A DNA stretch of 64,000 nucleotides, from positions 77,001 through 141,000 of the forward strand of contig JAWQEG010001548.1 in the NCBI GenBank assembly GCA_033782935.1, in the 5' to 3' direction. Below, in pieces: positions 1-10,860 of this stretch. The notes under the pieces are model-generated. The model was given only the letters and a program-made list of their open reading frames with translations. It was not told where the DNA came from and ran no database searches. Every line of letters begins with the position of its first letter. Within the stretch, counting starts at the first letter, position 1. The DNA comes from Petrolisthes cinctipes (taxonomy: Eukaryota > Arthropoda > Malacostraca > Decapoda > Porcellanidae). Made by a program: the position numbers and the translations under genes.

Positions 1-400
1 GTCTAGGTTAGGTTAGGTCAGGTCAGGTAAGGTCAGACTAATTTCCAAATTATGTTTGTAAAACGGGGCATCTCCGAGAGAAACACCATAGATGAAAAGT
101 GTCTTAGAATGGTCCAAAATAGTGGGTAATGATACTAACATATACAATATAGTGAACCCAGTTCTTCTGTAAATTTACCGTTGTTTGCCCAGGTTAGGTC
201 CCGGTAGTCTGATGCGGTCTAGGTTAGGTTAGGTCAGGTCAGGTAAGGTCAGGCTAATTTCAAAATGCCCCATTTGAATATGCCCTATCTTGGAAATGGG
301 GCATTTGTGGAGGAAATGCCATTGAGGAAAATAGTCTTAGAATGGTCTAAATAAGTGGGTAATGAAGGTAGAAAAAACGTACGCAATAACGGTAATTCTT
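1..400. repeat. Two tandem ~216-bp units with TTAGG/TCAGG-like heads
   Basis: A block beginning GTCTAGGTTAGGTTAGGTCA at base 1 recurs at base 217. The following sequence also aligns between the two units (a 'ggggcat' motif, then 'gtcttagaatggtc' and 'gtgggtaatga'). The head is made of TTAGG and TCAGG-type pentamers, close to the TTAGG telomere repeat of arthropods, but it is short and interrupted. It is therefore best read as a dispersed repeat and not a telomere. The second unit is diverged and fades near 370-400. Confidence 0.7.
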
Positions 401-489
401 TCAATATTTACCGATATATTTCATTTGTAATTGATATGAACTTAATATATATAATACTATACTGCACTTTAATATAAGAGGAACATATA

Positions 490-780
490 AGAGGTGCTCT
501 TATTACGTGTTTACAATACACAGCTGATATGATTCTTCTTCCCCATTGGCTGGAAAAAAGCTGGAACTATTTGAAAGCTCCTTCCTGATTGGCTAAAGGA
601 CTTAGAAACTCCGAGAGGATTTAGGAACTCCTAAATGTTAGGAAGGGTTTAGGAACTCCCCAGAATGTTTTAAGTATGGGCACTTAGGAAACGAGATAGG
701 AGTTCCTAACCTGTTCCTACACTAGGCATTCCTAAGTGAGATAGGAAGGCTAATTTAGGAACTTTTTGAGTATCCGGCCC
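490..780. mobile_element. Right end of a TIR DNA element, Harbinger-like
   Basis: The segment ends with GAGTATCCGGCCC followed by CAG. That terminus and flank are the same as those of the complete element at 5786-7676. The internal sequence is also alike: repeated 'ttaggaactcc'-type motifs, a 'gattggct' motif and a TGTTTAC...AGCTGAT stretch. The left terminus (GGGCCGGATACTC) is not present upstream, so this copy is truncated or its left part has decayed. It has no coding capacity. Confidence 0.6.
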
Positions 781-832
781 CAGTAATATATTGTGTCTGT
801 GTGTGGGCCAGATTCAAGAAAATTTTTATGGT

Positions 833-1110
833 TTACCATATGAATCCTAATATTCTATTGGCTTTATTGTGGACATATGTACATTTTTGCTGTCTGGGTT
901 TTAAGTTACTACTAACCATAACTCCCAGATCATTTTCACAAATTGAATGACCTATAACTGCATTATCTAGTTTGTATATTGACCTGTATATATTTCCTAT
1001 GTTTATAACTTTACATTTATTTACATTAAATTTCATCTGACATTTGTTGGACTATTCATGCAAGATATCTAGATCATTTTGCAGGGCACGTGAATCCTCT
1101 GGCCCTGTTG
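833..1110 (-). pseudogene. CR1-like reverse transcriptase fragment
   Basis: On the minus strand, about 90 codons resemble the C-terminal part of CR1-type reverse transcriptases. In order one reads DLDIL, then NVNKCKV, KDLGV-like 'ENDLGVMVSSNLKP' and KANRILGFI. A TAG interrupts it just upstream of the KCKV block, where tryptophan is usual. The piece is truncated at both ends and cannot be functional. The family call comes from the order of these short motifs and not from a search. Confidence 0.7.
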
Positions 1111-2194
1111 TGTGTGAAGAAGGTAAGTGGAGGCAGAGGGAAACAGATTACAGTTATATTTGTCTTGTTTAATAAATCAGTTTAAGTTTAATTTCTTTGC
1201 ATAATATTCCCTATGGACATAATCTCAGCCTTGTTATTCGATTTAATAAAACCTGCATACTTAGATAACAAGATACAATGTTTTACAAATCAGGGAAATG
1301 TCAATAACTGTGGATAGAAACATATTATACAAGTACGTACGGGAGTTCAAAGCGCGCGCCACAGGGCATTCCAAGATGGCCGCCGAGCAGGGAGGCTGGC
1401 GACACTCCGAGTCCTCCCTTATCTGATAACACAGCGGACGCGCGCTCTATGTGCATAGCTCTGTGGAAAATACACCTGTCTCGCAGTGTTGCAAATATGG
1501 GGATGTTCCCTAGACATGTAGAATTAGAGGTAAGAATTGGAAAATAATATAAAGATTGTTCAAGAGTAAATGGGAAAATTTATACCAGACGAAATAGCAA
1601 TTATAAGATGGTAAATGTATGACTATCTTCAAGAGAAAACACGGAATTATTGAGGTAAAATGCGAAATTCTGATGTTGAAGTTGGGGAAATTTTATCAAG
1701 AAGATAAATGTTGAAAAAAGGAGTAGCAATTAAAGGAAAAATTCAAGAAAAAAATATATATCGGGAATAATTGATATATGTAAAGCACAAAGTCGGTGCA
1801 GTGGCAACCACAGTCCAGAGAAATGTATGGACCGTCGTGGCAATTATTACTGCATTGCTTCCTTGAGGAACTTGGTTTGAGACTTCACTACACAAAAATC
1901 ATCTTTAACCAGAACCAGGGCCAAGTCACTACCAGCCACCATCACTGCCTGGAAATATATCTCTGCAGGTGGAATTGGATATTATTAAGCGTGAACTTCA
2001 AGCCTACAAAGAAGAATGCAAGTATCAGAGAGAACATTATTCAGTTAAGTACATGGATGATGAAATAATATGTATGGAGACTGGGTTCCCAACAAAGACA
2101 TTTTTAATATTGTTTTAAGATATGTGCAGAGATTTAAAGACTCAATAAACTACTTTGCTGGATGGAGAGTTGAATCAATTACTTTAGAGTAGTG
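1111..2194. other. Non-coding stretch; GC-rich island at about 1335-1480
   Basis: No convincing coding region is visible. A CpG-rich patch around 1335-1480 (GCGCGCGCC, GCCGCCGAGC, GCGGACGCGCGC) stands out against AT-rich flanks. It could be a promoter-like relic or a piece of a SINE or MITE. I could not tie it to a known family. The small open frame at 1796-2068 resembles no protein I recognise. Confidence 0.4.
1540..1700 (+). repeat. Diverged direct repeat A (first copy)
   Basis: This stretch aligns with 3325-3475 in the same orientation. Shared blocks, in order, are 'aaagattg.tcaagagtaaa', 'cagacgaaata', 'ggaattattgaggtaaaa' and a 'gggaaatttt'-like end. The two copies bracket about 1.6 kb that contains the hAT-like end and the mariner fold-back. 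They may be the remnants of two insertions of one unknown repeat. Confidence 0.6.
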
Positions 2195-2275
2195 GTTCCC
2201 AAACCCATGGTCCCGACCCAAATGAGGGTCGCATGGGTGTTCCTGAGGGTCGCGGGATGGCTACAAAATTAATAA
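2195..2275 (+). mobile_element. hAT-like terminal sequence
   Basis: The sequence AGTGGTTCCCAAACCCATGG followed by 'tcccgaccc...gggtcgc' has the look of a hAT element terminus (CAGTGGTTCTCAAACT...GGGTCGCGACCC type). No matching inverted end or 8-bp target duplication was found, so only one end is claimed. Confidence 0.45.
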
Positions 2276-2278
2276 AAC

Positions 2279-2281
<3 letters not shown>

Positions 2282-2314
<33 letters not shown>
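2282..2314. repeat. (AG)n microsatellite
   Basis: An uninterrupted run of about 16 AG units. Confidence 0.95.
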
Positions 2315-2317
<3 letters not shown>

Positions 2318-2564
2318 GAAGTAAAACTAATTCAAACATTATTAGTTACATCATAATTGTGGAATATATACTGAAGGAGTAACTTGATATCATAGGGCCT
2401 ACTATAGAAATGACTCTATAAAGTATGATTATGTCTTCAATACTACCTTTGGCACACCAGTTTCAGTCTTCTGCACACCTACATTTAAATGACATTTATA
2501 CTTGATAATATGCAATATTTTTTGTATTGCTGAGTAAATGGATATGAAACTATAACAACTACTA

Positions 2565-3121
2565 CAGGGTGGGGCAAATCAAATGCCCGAGTTTTGAAAG
2601 GCTATTAGGAAAAATAAAACAATACTTACAGAATTATTTGTTGTTTTATTCGAATCAGTATACAATGCCGTTTGTGTGATCACTTTTTGAAGATGGCATC
2701 AGGAAGATGGTGGCCATCTGTAGCGATGCACTGTTGAAGGCGATGTCTGAAGTTTTCGGCTGCTCTTCGGCACATCTCAAGGGGTATTGCAGCATTTGCG
2801 ACTTCTTCCTGTGGGGATATCTGAAGGAGAAAGTGTTCAGAAGTCGGCCACACAATTTGGAAGAATTGAAGATGCGAATTCGGGAGGAAATCGCTGCAAT
2901 ACCCCTTGAGATGTGCCGAAGGGCAGCCGAAAACTTCAGACATCGCCTTCAACAGTGCATCGCTACAGATGGCCACCATCTTCCTGATGCCATCTTCAAA
3001 AAGTGATCACACAAACGGCATTGTATACTGATTCGAATAAAACAACAAATAATTCTGTAAGTATTGTTTTACTTTTCCTCATAGCCTTTCAAAACTCGGG
3101 CATTTGATTTGCCCCACCCTG
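2565..3121 (+). mobile_element. Fold-back mariner derivative with TA target duplication
   Basis: The element starts CAGGGTGGGGCAAATCAAAT and ends with the reverse complement, flanked on both sides by TA. The inverted arms are about 220-230 bp each (roughly 2565-2795 and 2893-3121), far longer than a normal mariner terminus. They include coding sequence for the transposase C-terminus, so the left arm is an inverted duplicate of the 3' end of a mariner element. Only about 100 bp separates the arms. It encodes no complete transposase and could only move with help in trans. Transcription across it would give a long hairpin. Confidence 0.85.
2797..3006 (+). pseudogene. mariner transposase, C-terminal fragment
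   Basis: About 69 codons read CDFFLWGYLK, then LEELK.RIREEIAAIP, then a RRAAENFRHRLQQC block and a stop. This is the usual C-terminal end of mariner-type transposases, from just before the third catalytic acid onward. The DDD/DDE catalytic core and the DNA-binding N-terminus are missing. The last ~100 bases are repeated inverted at 2680-2790, so the opposite strand also encodes the same C-terminal residues. Confidence 0.8.
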
Positions 3122-3324
3122 TATAATCTGGCATATCGTAATTTTCTTAAAAATGAAATTGGGCAAAACCTTTCTCAATAATTAAAAATCAAGTTCAAAG
3201 TAAAATTTTTGAAGATATTTGTCTGTCAACGGTACAAATCAGTGCATAAGAAACGTGTCAGACAGTGATGCCTTAGTACAAGGAAAATTCTCTGTTTTAG
3301 GAAATTTTTAAGTCCACACAAGTG

Positions 3325-3475
3325 AATAAAGATTGATCAAGAGTAAACAGGGAAATTTCTCGCAGACGAAATACAAAAAGGCCCGTTAATATTCAATAGT
3401 AAACAGGGAATTATTGAGGTAAAAAGGGAAATTCTAAAGTTAAATTTAGGGGAATTTCACTCAGCAGACCTTGCA
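3325..3475 (+). repeat. Diverged direct repeat A (second copy)
   Basis: Partner of 1540-1700, same orientation. Shared blocks include 'aaagattgatcaagagtaaa', 'cagacgaaata' and 'ggaattattgaggtaaaa'. Confidence 0.6.
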
Positions 3476-4481
3476 TCACTGGTATCAGGGTCTTGTCTCA
3501 ATATGGGGTAACTTGTTTATATTAATTCCTATACTTAGCTCTAATTATTTTCAACCATGTATCTGATAACTTCATGGCCTTTAGAGAATTGGGGCTAGTA
3601 CTAAAGGTAAATAAATAAAAAACTTAAAATTGCAACACCCCTATTTTTATATATATATTTATTTGGAGTACTTGCGTGTGAAAGGGTAAAGTTTTTTTTA
3701 TAAGACTGTACATAGTAGCCAGAGCCCCCTTAGTATCTGTTAACGTTACTGTACAAAAAAAATATATTCAGTATAAAATATAAAATACCGGTAATCAAAA
3801 TAATATTAGATATGTACTGTTTCTACAATCTTTTTGCCCTCCTTAATGTCTTCACTACTTGTTTTGCTTTCCCTTTCAGGATTCCCTCTCTGTTAAAAAT
3901 GTAAGGTCACAACTATAGTTCAGCATCTTCTCATAGATTGTCCTCAGTATCTTACCGCCTGACAGCGGGCTTTCTCACCTCTTCTCCATTGAGCAAAATC
4001 CCTCCTTCACAGATCTCCATAATGGGTCTCTCATGTTTTCTGTCCAGTAGGCTACCTGACAAAATTTTTATCAGGTAGCCTAGAAACTTCGTTTGATCAT
4101 ACCATTTTTACTGTATATCAATTCCATATGCGAGAGATAAACGAAGAGCTCTGTTACAGTTTGATTTCAATACAGTATATTTCATATACATTTATTGTAT
4201 TACATAGAAACTCCCTTCATCGTAATTCATCGTAAGTAATAATACCGTATATTTTATATTTCATTGGTGGTGTGTTATGGAAACTCCCTTCATGACGTCA
4301 TTATCCTGCGCTTGATGCATCGTGATTGGCTGGAACTCCTGGCTGCTGATTGGATGGCTTGGGTATTAAGACCACCACATATACAGTTCAAGAATATGTG
4401 GTCCGGACTCTCTCCCACTGTGGCTGTGGCTGATGTCATGGGCAGGGTCATCCTGGGTCACCAACACCACACACTCACAGC

Positions 4482-4484
<3 letters not shown>
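3476..4484. other. Non-coding stretch with a 12-bp-stem hairpin
   Basis: No coding region was recognised. A perfect inverted repeat TAGGCTACCTGA / TCAGGTAGCCTA (4048-4059 and 4071-4082) surrounds an 11-base AT loop. The phrase 'gaaactcccttcat' occurs twice (near 4207 and 4279) in AT-rich context, a weak local duplication. Confidence 0.6.
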
Positions 4485-4575
<91 letters not shown>

Positions 4576-4850
4576 ATAATAATAATAATAATCATAAACA
4601 AAATAATATATATAGTAATGATAATGATTATAAACATAATAATGATAATAATAATAATAATAAACATAATGATATTATACATAATAACAAACATAATAAT
4701 AATAATAATAATAATAATAGTAAACATAATAATAGTATTACAAAAATAAACAAAATAATATACAAAATAATAATAATAATAATAGTAATAATAATAATAA
4801 TAAAAATTAAAATAATAATAATAATAAAAATTAAAATAATCAATAATACT
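4485..4850. repeat. 89-base A run followed by (AAT)n microsatellite
   Basis: An unbroken run of about 89 A (4485-4573) runs into TAA/AAT repeats with interruptions to about 4850. It may descend from the poly(A) tail of a retrotransposed sequence that later expanded. Open frames across it are compositional artefacts. Confidence 0.9.
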
Positions 4851-4881
4851 AACACAACACTCCATCCTATTAATTAAACAT

Positions 4882-5095
4882 ATTATGGAAGACTGCAATA
4901 CACACAACCACACTCACAACAACACAACATACACTCTATTAAACACAATATGGAAGACTGCAATACTCACAACCACACAACATACATTTTATTGAGCACA
5001 TTATGGAAGACTGCAATACACACAACCACACTCACGAACAACATAACATACATTCTATTAGGCATATTATGCAAGACTGCAATACACACAACCAG
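4882..5095 (+). repeat. Minisatellite, about four units of 53-66 bp
   Basis: The core 'attatggaagactgcaatac' followed by 'acacaacca' recurs starting near 4882, 4947, 4999 and 5064. Units differ in the length of the ACAC-rich spacer and in single bases (the last unit has GCAAGACTGC). Confidence 0.85.
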
Positions 5096-5332
5096 GAAAG
5101 CTCCTTCCATATAGGTGTGTGTGTGTTTGGTGGCAATATTTCAAGGTCTCATTTACCTCCAATTCTCCGACTACATCACACACAGGGTTACTAAACACGT
5201 GTATTCACTGTCACTGTTTGACCAAGGCTAACCAACCTTCCTTGTTCCCTTCGTTGTTGGATTTATTGGCTATCAACCAGTGGCATTTAGCCAAAGGTCA
5301 CAAAGCCAATGGTTCCATTTCATTATATCAAT

Positions 5333-5785
5333 CTATATAATGTCATAAAGTTTTGTCTCCCTCAGAAAGCCCATTAGTTTGTTTATAATATTTTTGTCAT
5401 CTGCTAGAATATTTTCGATGGTGAAAGTTTTATTTTTCAGTTGAAAATACTGTTTAATTTTAGTTCTTTGATTTTTGTATTCTTTACAAAAAATTAGCAA
5501 ATGATTTATTGACTTTATACACTTACATACTTGGCACTCAAGGGGAAAGTTTCTGTTGATATGGGGTTCAAGGTGGGTTACCCATGTGGCATTGACCCTG
5601 AGACGGGCCAACACCACCTCGTCCCTGCGGCTACGCCATGATGACGTAGCCCAGGGTTCAATAACTTTTTTTACTTTATTGGTGATGTTTAATCTGGTCC
5701 ACTGCCTTTGCCACAGGAGATGAATTCGAGATTTAATGAGGGAAACAAAACACCTGAGATCCGTACGGACTATGCTAAGGTCCAG
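5333..5785 (-). pseudogene. I-like ORF2, C-terminal tail with CCHC motif
   Basis: The frame starts just after the insertion point, with the SIVRTDLRCF block, and ends at the family's usual C-terminus (FLRETKLYD). It contains the WATSSWRSRRDEV block and a C-x2-C...H-x4-C zinc-binding motif (residues about 100-120). It matches the tails of the array copies at 36-60 kb but is clearly diverged from each. The RNase H part lies beyond the TIR element at 7677-7931. Confidence 0.85.
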
Positions 5786-7676
5786 GGGCCGGATACTCAA
5801 AACAACTTAGGACATCCTATCTCGGTTAGGGAGTCCTAACTTCCCCAGTGCGCTTATGACGGTATACTCAAAACACTTATGACAGGATACTCAAAACATT
5901 TGGCAGCCATCTTTCCTAAGTTACGACGCTTGGATTTAGGACAACCCCCAGGCAGCCCTAAGTGGAGTTATGACACCGAACACCGTAGAAAACATGATAA
6001 ATCAACTCGGCTGTACCAAAAAGAATAAGGACTATATACATTTTGGCTGTATTACCAAAGAGCACCACTTTGTTGTTGTTGGAGAGACTACTGAGGAAGA
6101 GTGTATGGTATAGGGAACCACTACAATGTCAGTGATCACCAACGAAGATAGTATAGATTTCCTCAGATTGAAATAATAAACTTATCCGAGAAATAGGACC
6201 ATGACATAATATATCCCTCGTTGCACAATAAAATTTAGTGCCATTCTCACACATACTCGAGTAATATTGAGTATGTAGTGTAAGCACAGTTAATTAGGAG
6301 ACTTATGTGTTGCATGAGAAATACTGAACAATTCAAGGATTTACAACATAATAAATGATTTTCTCAGTCATTAGTTTAAGCAGTTGCTCTTCAATTTGAA
6401 CCCTGAAGGGGAAGTATTGTCTGTGGTGATATGGACAGTACTTAAGGGGTTCTGGTACCCCTTCAGGCCTAACCAATGGCCATTTAAGTGGTCTGGCACC
6501 CCTTCAAATCTAACCCTTTAACTGTCCCTCCTCTCCTTCTTGCTTCCTCTCAGTCTCCTTATTTGAAACTACAAGTTCCAAGTTCTTTCTGGCCTAGATC
6601 AGTCTTGATTTGTTATTTCTCCCCCCCCAAAAAAAAAAAAAAAAAATAGAAAATATTAATTTTACATCATATTTCTGGTTGTTCTATTAATTTCTTACCT
6701 AATTATCACGAGGAAAGAACCCTGACCTAACCTAACCTAACTCCACTTGCTAAACCTAATTAGGACTGCTGAACTTTTCTTCAGAAACACCCATAATTTT
6801 TTACATTATCTGTTATTTGGCCCAACTTTTGTGTTTGGTTTGATTCAGGGGATTCATTTTAACACTAGTTTATTGGTAAGTTTGGGCTTGGTTATTTGTG
6901 TGTGGTCACCATTGAGGAATAAGGTTAATGATAACTTGTAGGAAATTGTTCATTTACTGATACCAACTAATATTTTTACAGTAATGTTGTTGCTGTGTTG
7001 TATTTTTTACATTTTAGTTTCGTTTTGCCAGATTTTCATTAGGGATACCATTACTCAAAAAGGTATATGTTACTAAAACACCAATGAGACTAAAAATATG
7101 CACATTTAAACAGACCTAACCTACCGTACACTATCTACCTGCTATTGGTAATCTCCTATCTTCCATTACATAATCCTCAATAATTATTACATTTAGCTGT
7201 GAATCATGTGGTGTGACACAAGCAGACATGATAAAATAGTCATTTCTAACATTGCTAATGACTTTCAATAATGTCATACTGTTGTCTGTCATGAATCATG
7301 ATGGCGGTGGCACTTATTTCGCAGTAGATACTCCTCTCTTACTCTCCACTCTCTTCCTCTCCACAGTTTCGACACGCATTATACCATTCATACGCATAAT
7401 GTTGTGTTTTGTTTCGTGTTTACTTTTGTCAGCTGATCGAGCTTGCTTTTGATTGGCTGGAGTAAGTCAGAGTCACTTGAAAGCGACATAGGGGACCCGG
7501 AAAGATTTAGGACTCCCTAACTACTTAGGAACAGGATAGGACGCCCTAAAAAAATTTGAGTATACCAACTTAGGGCATGAGATAGGATATCCTAACCAGT
7601 TACTAACTTAGGACTTCCTAAGTCAGATAGGGCGGCGAGGTTGCCCTAAGTTAGAAAACGTTTGAGTATCCGGCCC
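5786..7676. mobile_element. 1.9-kb non-autonomous TIR element, CAG target duplication (Harbinger-like)
   Basis: The element begins GGGCCGGATACTCAAAA and ends with the inverted GAGTATCCGGCCC, flanked by CAG on each side (5783-5785 and 7677-7679). The uninterrupted host sequence is known from the array copies (GTCCAGATC), so both the insertion and the 3-bp duplication are directly verifiable. Subterminal copies of 'ggatactcaaaaca' occur near the left end. No transposase-like frame is present. A 3-bp duplication and GGG-starting ends suggest PIF/Harbinger, though the usual target there is TWA, so the superfamily is uncertain. It also holds a short CCTAA run near 6725. Confidence 0.8.
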
Positions 7677-7931
7677 CAGATCAACAGTTGACCCGGCTAG
7701 TATATCAGCCTGTTCATTGCCATAGATGCCATAATGTGAAGGTACCCATATTAGCTTGATTGATTTATTGGCACAAAACAATTTACTAATGATATTACCC
7801 TGTATTTCGTTGTTAGTTGTATTTAAGGATTTAATAGCTTTAAGTGAACTTAATGAATCAGTAAAAATAACTATGCTATCGTGGGTCATCGATAGGGCAA
7901 AATCCAAAGCTTTATTAATAGCAAAAAAGTT
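7677..7931 (-). pseudogene. I-like ORF2, RNase H fragment
   Basis: The minus-strand frame carries the second half of an RNase H domain: FAINKALDFAL, the IFTDSLSSL block with a catalytic aspartate, IKLIWVPSHYG, and GNEQADILAGS with the last aspartate. It is cut by the TIR element after the STVDL codons, and the frame resumes at 5785 on the other side. The 5' end is missing. Confidence 0.85.
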
Positions 7932-9215
7932 AAGCAAGAAAAATCGATGTATGATTCGTCAGTCTTGTACCGGTTGGAACTACATATATCTACATATAAT
8001 ATACCTACATAGTGGTAGTGACTCATATACCATGTACCCTCACATGATCGCTCAAACTAGCTGACCTGACATAAACGGGTCCATGGGAACCAAGCTTCCT
8101 CAGCAATAAGTGACGTTACAAGTCACGAGGTACAACACAGAGAGCTCCTACTGTACAGTACCTCCTATACAGTAGTATGCTAGAGACAACCAATCGCTAC
8201 ACAAGGGGTCTCATAGCCATCTCTCTCTTTTTAAAGTTAGCTCCTAAGTCTAACTTAACCCTTTTGTGAATCTGTACTACCACTTGGGTTATTAATAAAA
8301 TCTTGTTAAACAAAGACAAGGTGTGCTAACTCTCCATACCATAATAATCACATAACCATTCTAAAAATATAATCCGAAGAGACAAAAGCCTGCCACGCTA
8401 CAACAACAACGACATCAACAAGACATATTTGTGTAAGTGACCGCTCCACTAGCACATATTTGGTGAACAACGGTGGTTATACGAACATATATGGAGGAAA
8501 AAGGAGAGAAACAAAACAATCAATAGCAAGTGATAACCTAAGAAAAGACACAAAAGTGAAAAGAGGAGAAAGGAGAAGTGAAGAAGTGAAGTGAAGGAGT
8601 GATAGAAGCAAGAAGGAAGTGAAGGACAGTCAAGTCAGCAAACACAAGCCAAACACAGGCACTAGCCTCGCTACCGTCCCGCATATCCTACCACTGGTTG
8701 CGTCACCCTACCACACACTGGTTGCGTCACCCATCACTACCACACTACCAGCACCACACTAGTACTACCATTGCTACCACACTAGCAGTACTACCACTAC
8801 TACTATACTTACACTACAGTATAGCCTAGTGACGTGAATACTTCAACTTCAACTACAGTGAGAGACTATATAAGCAGCTCAAATAACTACAGCAACAGTG
8901 CTTCAATCAACATATCAACATTCTTCAGTTGACAGTGCTAACATCCAGGAAAGGACGTTGGCTTGGTAATTAGTACGACGTCACACGACTACTGGAATAC
9001 TATCCAACTAATTATCAAAGCCTACTCAACTATCCATTCTTGCACTAGATTTAGACATAAAAGAAGAAAGAGTGACAACTAATACTCCTTCTCTAACTAG
9101 ATCTACTTCATTAACTGACGTGTTTACTAGTTTTACCTCTAACATTTCACCTAGTAAAACCAGATCAGGACGTACTTACTCTACGGCTTTACATACTAAC
9201 ACATCATCACACACA
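7932..9215 (+). other. Putative 5' LTR/leader region of a decayed gypsy element
   Basis: This is non-coding sequence upstream of the gag-like frame. 'TTTGGTGAACAACGG' near 8459 resembles a tRNA primer-binding site placed after an LTR, which would put the LTR end at about 8455. No second LTR copy was found in the window, so the LTR boundaries are inferred. The stretch 8690-8820 is rich in short imperfect repeats ('ctaccacac', 'ggttgcgtcaccc' twice). Confidence 0.4.
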
Positions 9216-10320
9216 ATGGCAACTAACACTTCTGCTACTATTAATGTTCTTCCCCAAACTCATACAGTGAAGGAATTCACTGGGGAAGATGTTAACTATA
9301 ATATCCATACTTTTCTAAGGGTCTGTGAAGATAATATGCTTCCTGCAGGAGTTACAGATGACAAAAGCAAAATAAGGTTCGTACGTGGTCATATTAAACC
9401 AGATTCCAATGCTAGCACATTACTAACTGCAACTGCTTTCATGGATCCAAATAACTTAAATAATTTTAAACAGTTTTGTGAAGACCTCATAGATGTTTTC
9501 GGTGGGTGGCAGTTTGGCGGTCCACTAGCATTGGTACACAGAATGGTTTGAAGGGCAGTGAGTAATTGTGGAACAGCTAATTCAAGTACGGCTCTAGCGT
9601 TAGCAGGTTCGACCATTAGCGATGCTAAACAACTCTTAAAAGGGTCAGAGTGGTTGAACACACAAGGTAACATGAAAGCGGATAATGTATACCAGATCAT
9701 TGAGTACATACAGTATGTGTTGCTTTTAACAGAGGAATCCAGGCTTGGAGCTGCTAAAATAGAATATAAACCAAGTGACAGATTGGTCAAATATGCAGCA
9801 AAGGTTAGTCAAAAAGAACCTCTAAATGTACCTAGAGCCCTACCTGTAGCCGTGATCACTGACACAGACACTCACCACAGCACTTCACAGACACAACACA
9901 CTACAAACTTCACACCTCAGAGTTCGAAGAAGAAACCTTATTGTAAAATCTGCAGAAAATATGGACACAGCCCAGATAAGTGTTACTTTAATAAGAATAA
10001 TCGCTCAAATGCCAAAAGTAAGTTTAAGTGTAATACAGTAGCAAGTGAAAGTGACAACAAGCCCAGTAACAAGTATTGCATTATTCATAATAGTGTGACA
10101 CATAACACAGATGAATGTAGAGTCACATTAAATGCAAGAGACCAAATAAATAATAGACGTGCAAATACAGATGACGATTTTAACAAAAATAAAAATAAAA
10201 ACGCCAATTTAATCACGCCTAAACAAATAAATATACTTGTTGCTGCCTTGGGTAAGGTTGATATACTATCACTTTCTTGTAAAATTGGGAATACAAATGT
10301 CTCGTTAGCTGTTGATGCAG
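9216..10320 (+). pseudogene. Ty3/gypsy gag and start of protease, broken
   Basis: The reading frame starts at ATG 9216, although the frame is open from about 9072. After capsid-like sequence it meets a TGA at 9549-9551, where CGA-to-TGA decay is plausible. It then continues in the same frame to a nucleocapsid region with one clear zinc knuckle (C-x2-C-x4-H-x4-C, 'CKICRKYGHSPDKC') and a second Cys/His group (about 10078-10118). The frame ends at the protease active site, read as VSLAVDAG, where DTG or DSG is usual. There a minus-strand non-LTR fragment is inserted at 10321. The missing protease body and reverse transcriptase are not found downstream. RNase H and integrase pieces of a gypsy element reappear at 20.2 kb. 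Confidence 0.8.
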
Positions 10321-10860
10321 GATTTTTTTTTATTTGATTTATTTTGATGCAATTAAGCATCTGGCGGCGCAACAGCCAAGGTCATATACCGCCCAACATA
10401 AAATTGTCATCTACACAATTAATAAAACATGAATACCCGAAAGGGATAGGCACCACGATTAAAAGACACACAAACTAAAAAGCACATTATTAATAAAAGA
10501 ACCTGTCGACATAAAATCATCTAAAAACCATAAATATAATAAAATCATATTTTGTGGAGAAGGCCAGCATCCTCCACATAGAAGAGGGTGTTCTCTCCCA
10601 CACTACAAGCCTCCTCCCCGAGCACCTGGGAGAGACTGTAAGAACCGTCACCCTCCTGGTACTCAGAGAGGTGCCTACGATGAAGGTAACCAAGGCTGGG
10701 ACACTCAACAATAAGATGCCGCACTGTCAAAGGGACCAGACAAACATCACAGTAGGGAGGGTGAGCACTCTCCATTAAAAAGCCATGAGTCAATAGTTCG
10801 CTCTTCTTCTAGTGGCCAAGGATTAGACAAATCTTATTGTTTGAGTAAACCCTCAGGTCG
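10321..10860 (-). pseudogene. 3' end of an I-group non-LTR element with short poly(A)
   Basis: On the minus strand, the frame at 10545-10793 ends an ORF2. It has a LTHGFLM block, a C-x2-C zinc motif ('CDVCLVPLT') with H and C further on ('RHLIVEC'), and a stop near 10545. A 3' UTR with 'ctgttgcgccgccagatgc' follows and ends in an A-rich tail against 10321. The 5' part is missing. The insertion lies exactly inside the gypsy protease codons, so it is younger than that element. Confidence 0.75.

Larger units (their letters stand above)
5253..7931 (-). mobile_element. 5'-truncated I-like non-LTR element, split by a TIR element
   Basis: The minus strand carries the 3' end of the same family that forms the array at 36-60 kb. 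It runs from inside the RNase H domain (7931) through the C-terminal CCHC tail and 3' UTR (including 'gatagcc..aaatccaac'). The 5' truncation point lies at about 7931, inside the codons for ELFAINKAL. Truncation at the 5' end is what target-primed reverse transcription normally leaves. A separate 1891-bp element interrupts it at 5786-7676. No target duplication was identified. Confidence 0.85.

Noticed and set aside
4264..4913. Long lysine/isoleucine and tyrosine/phenylalanine open frames on both strands
   Set aside because: They are translations of the A run and AAT repeat with no protein signal.
7932..8460. 5' LTR of the old gypsy element as a definite feature
   Set aside because: No matching second LTR is found in the window, so only a putative leader region with a primer-site-like motif is reported.
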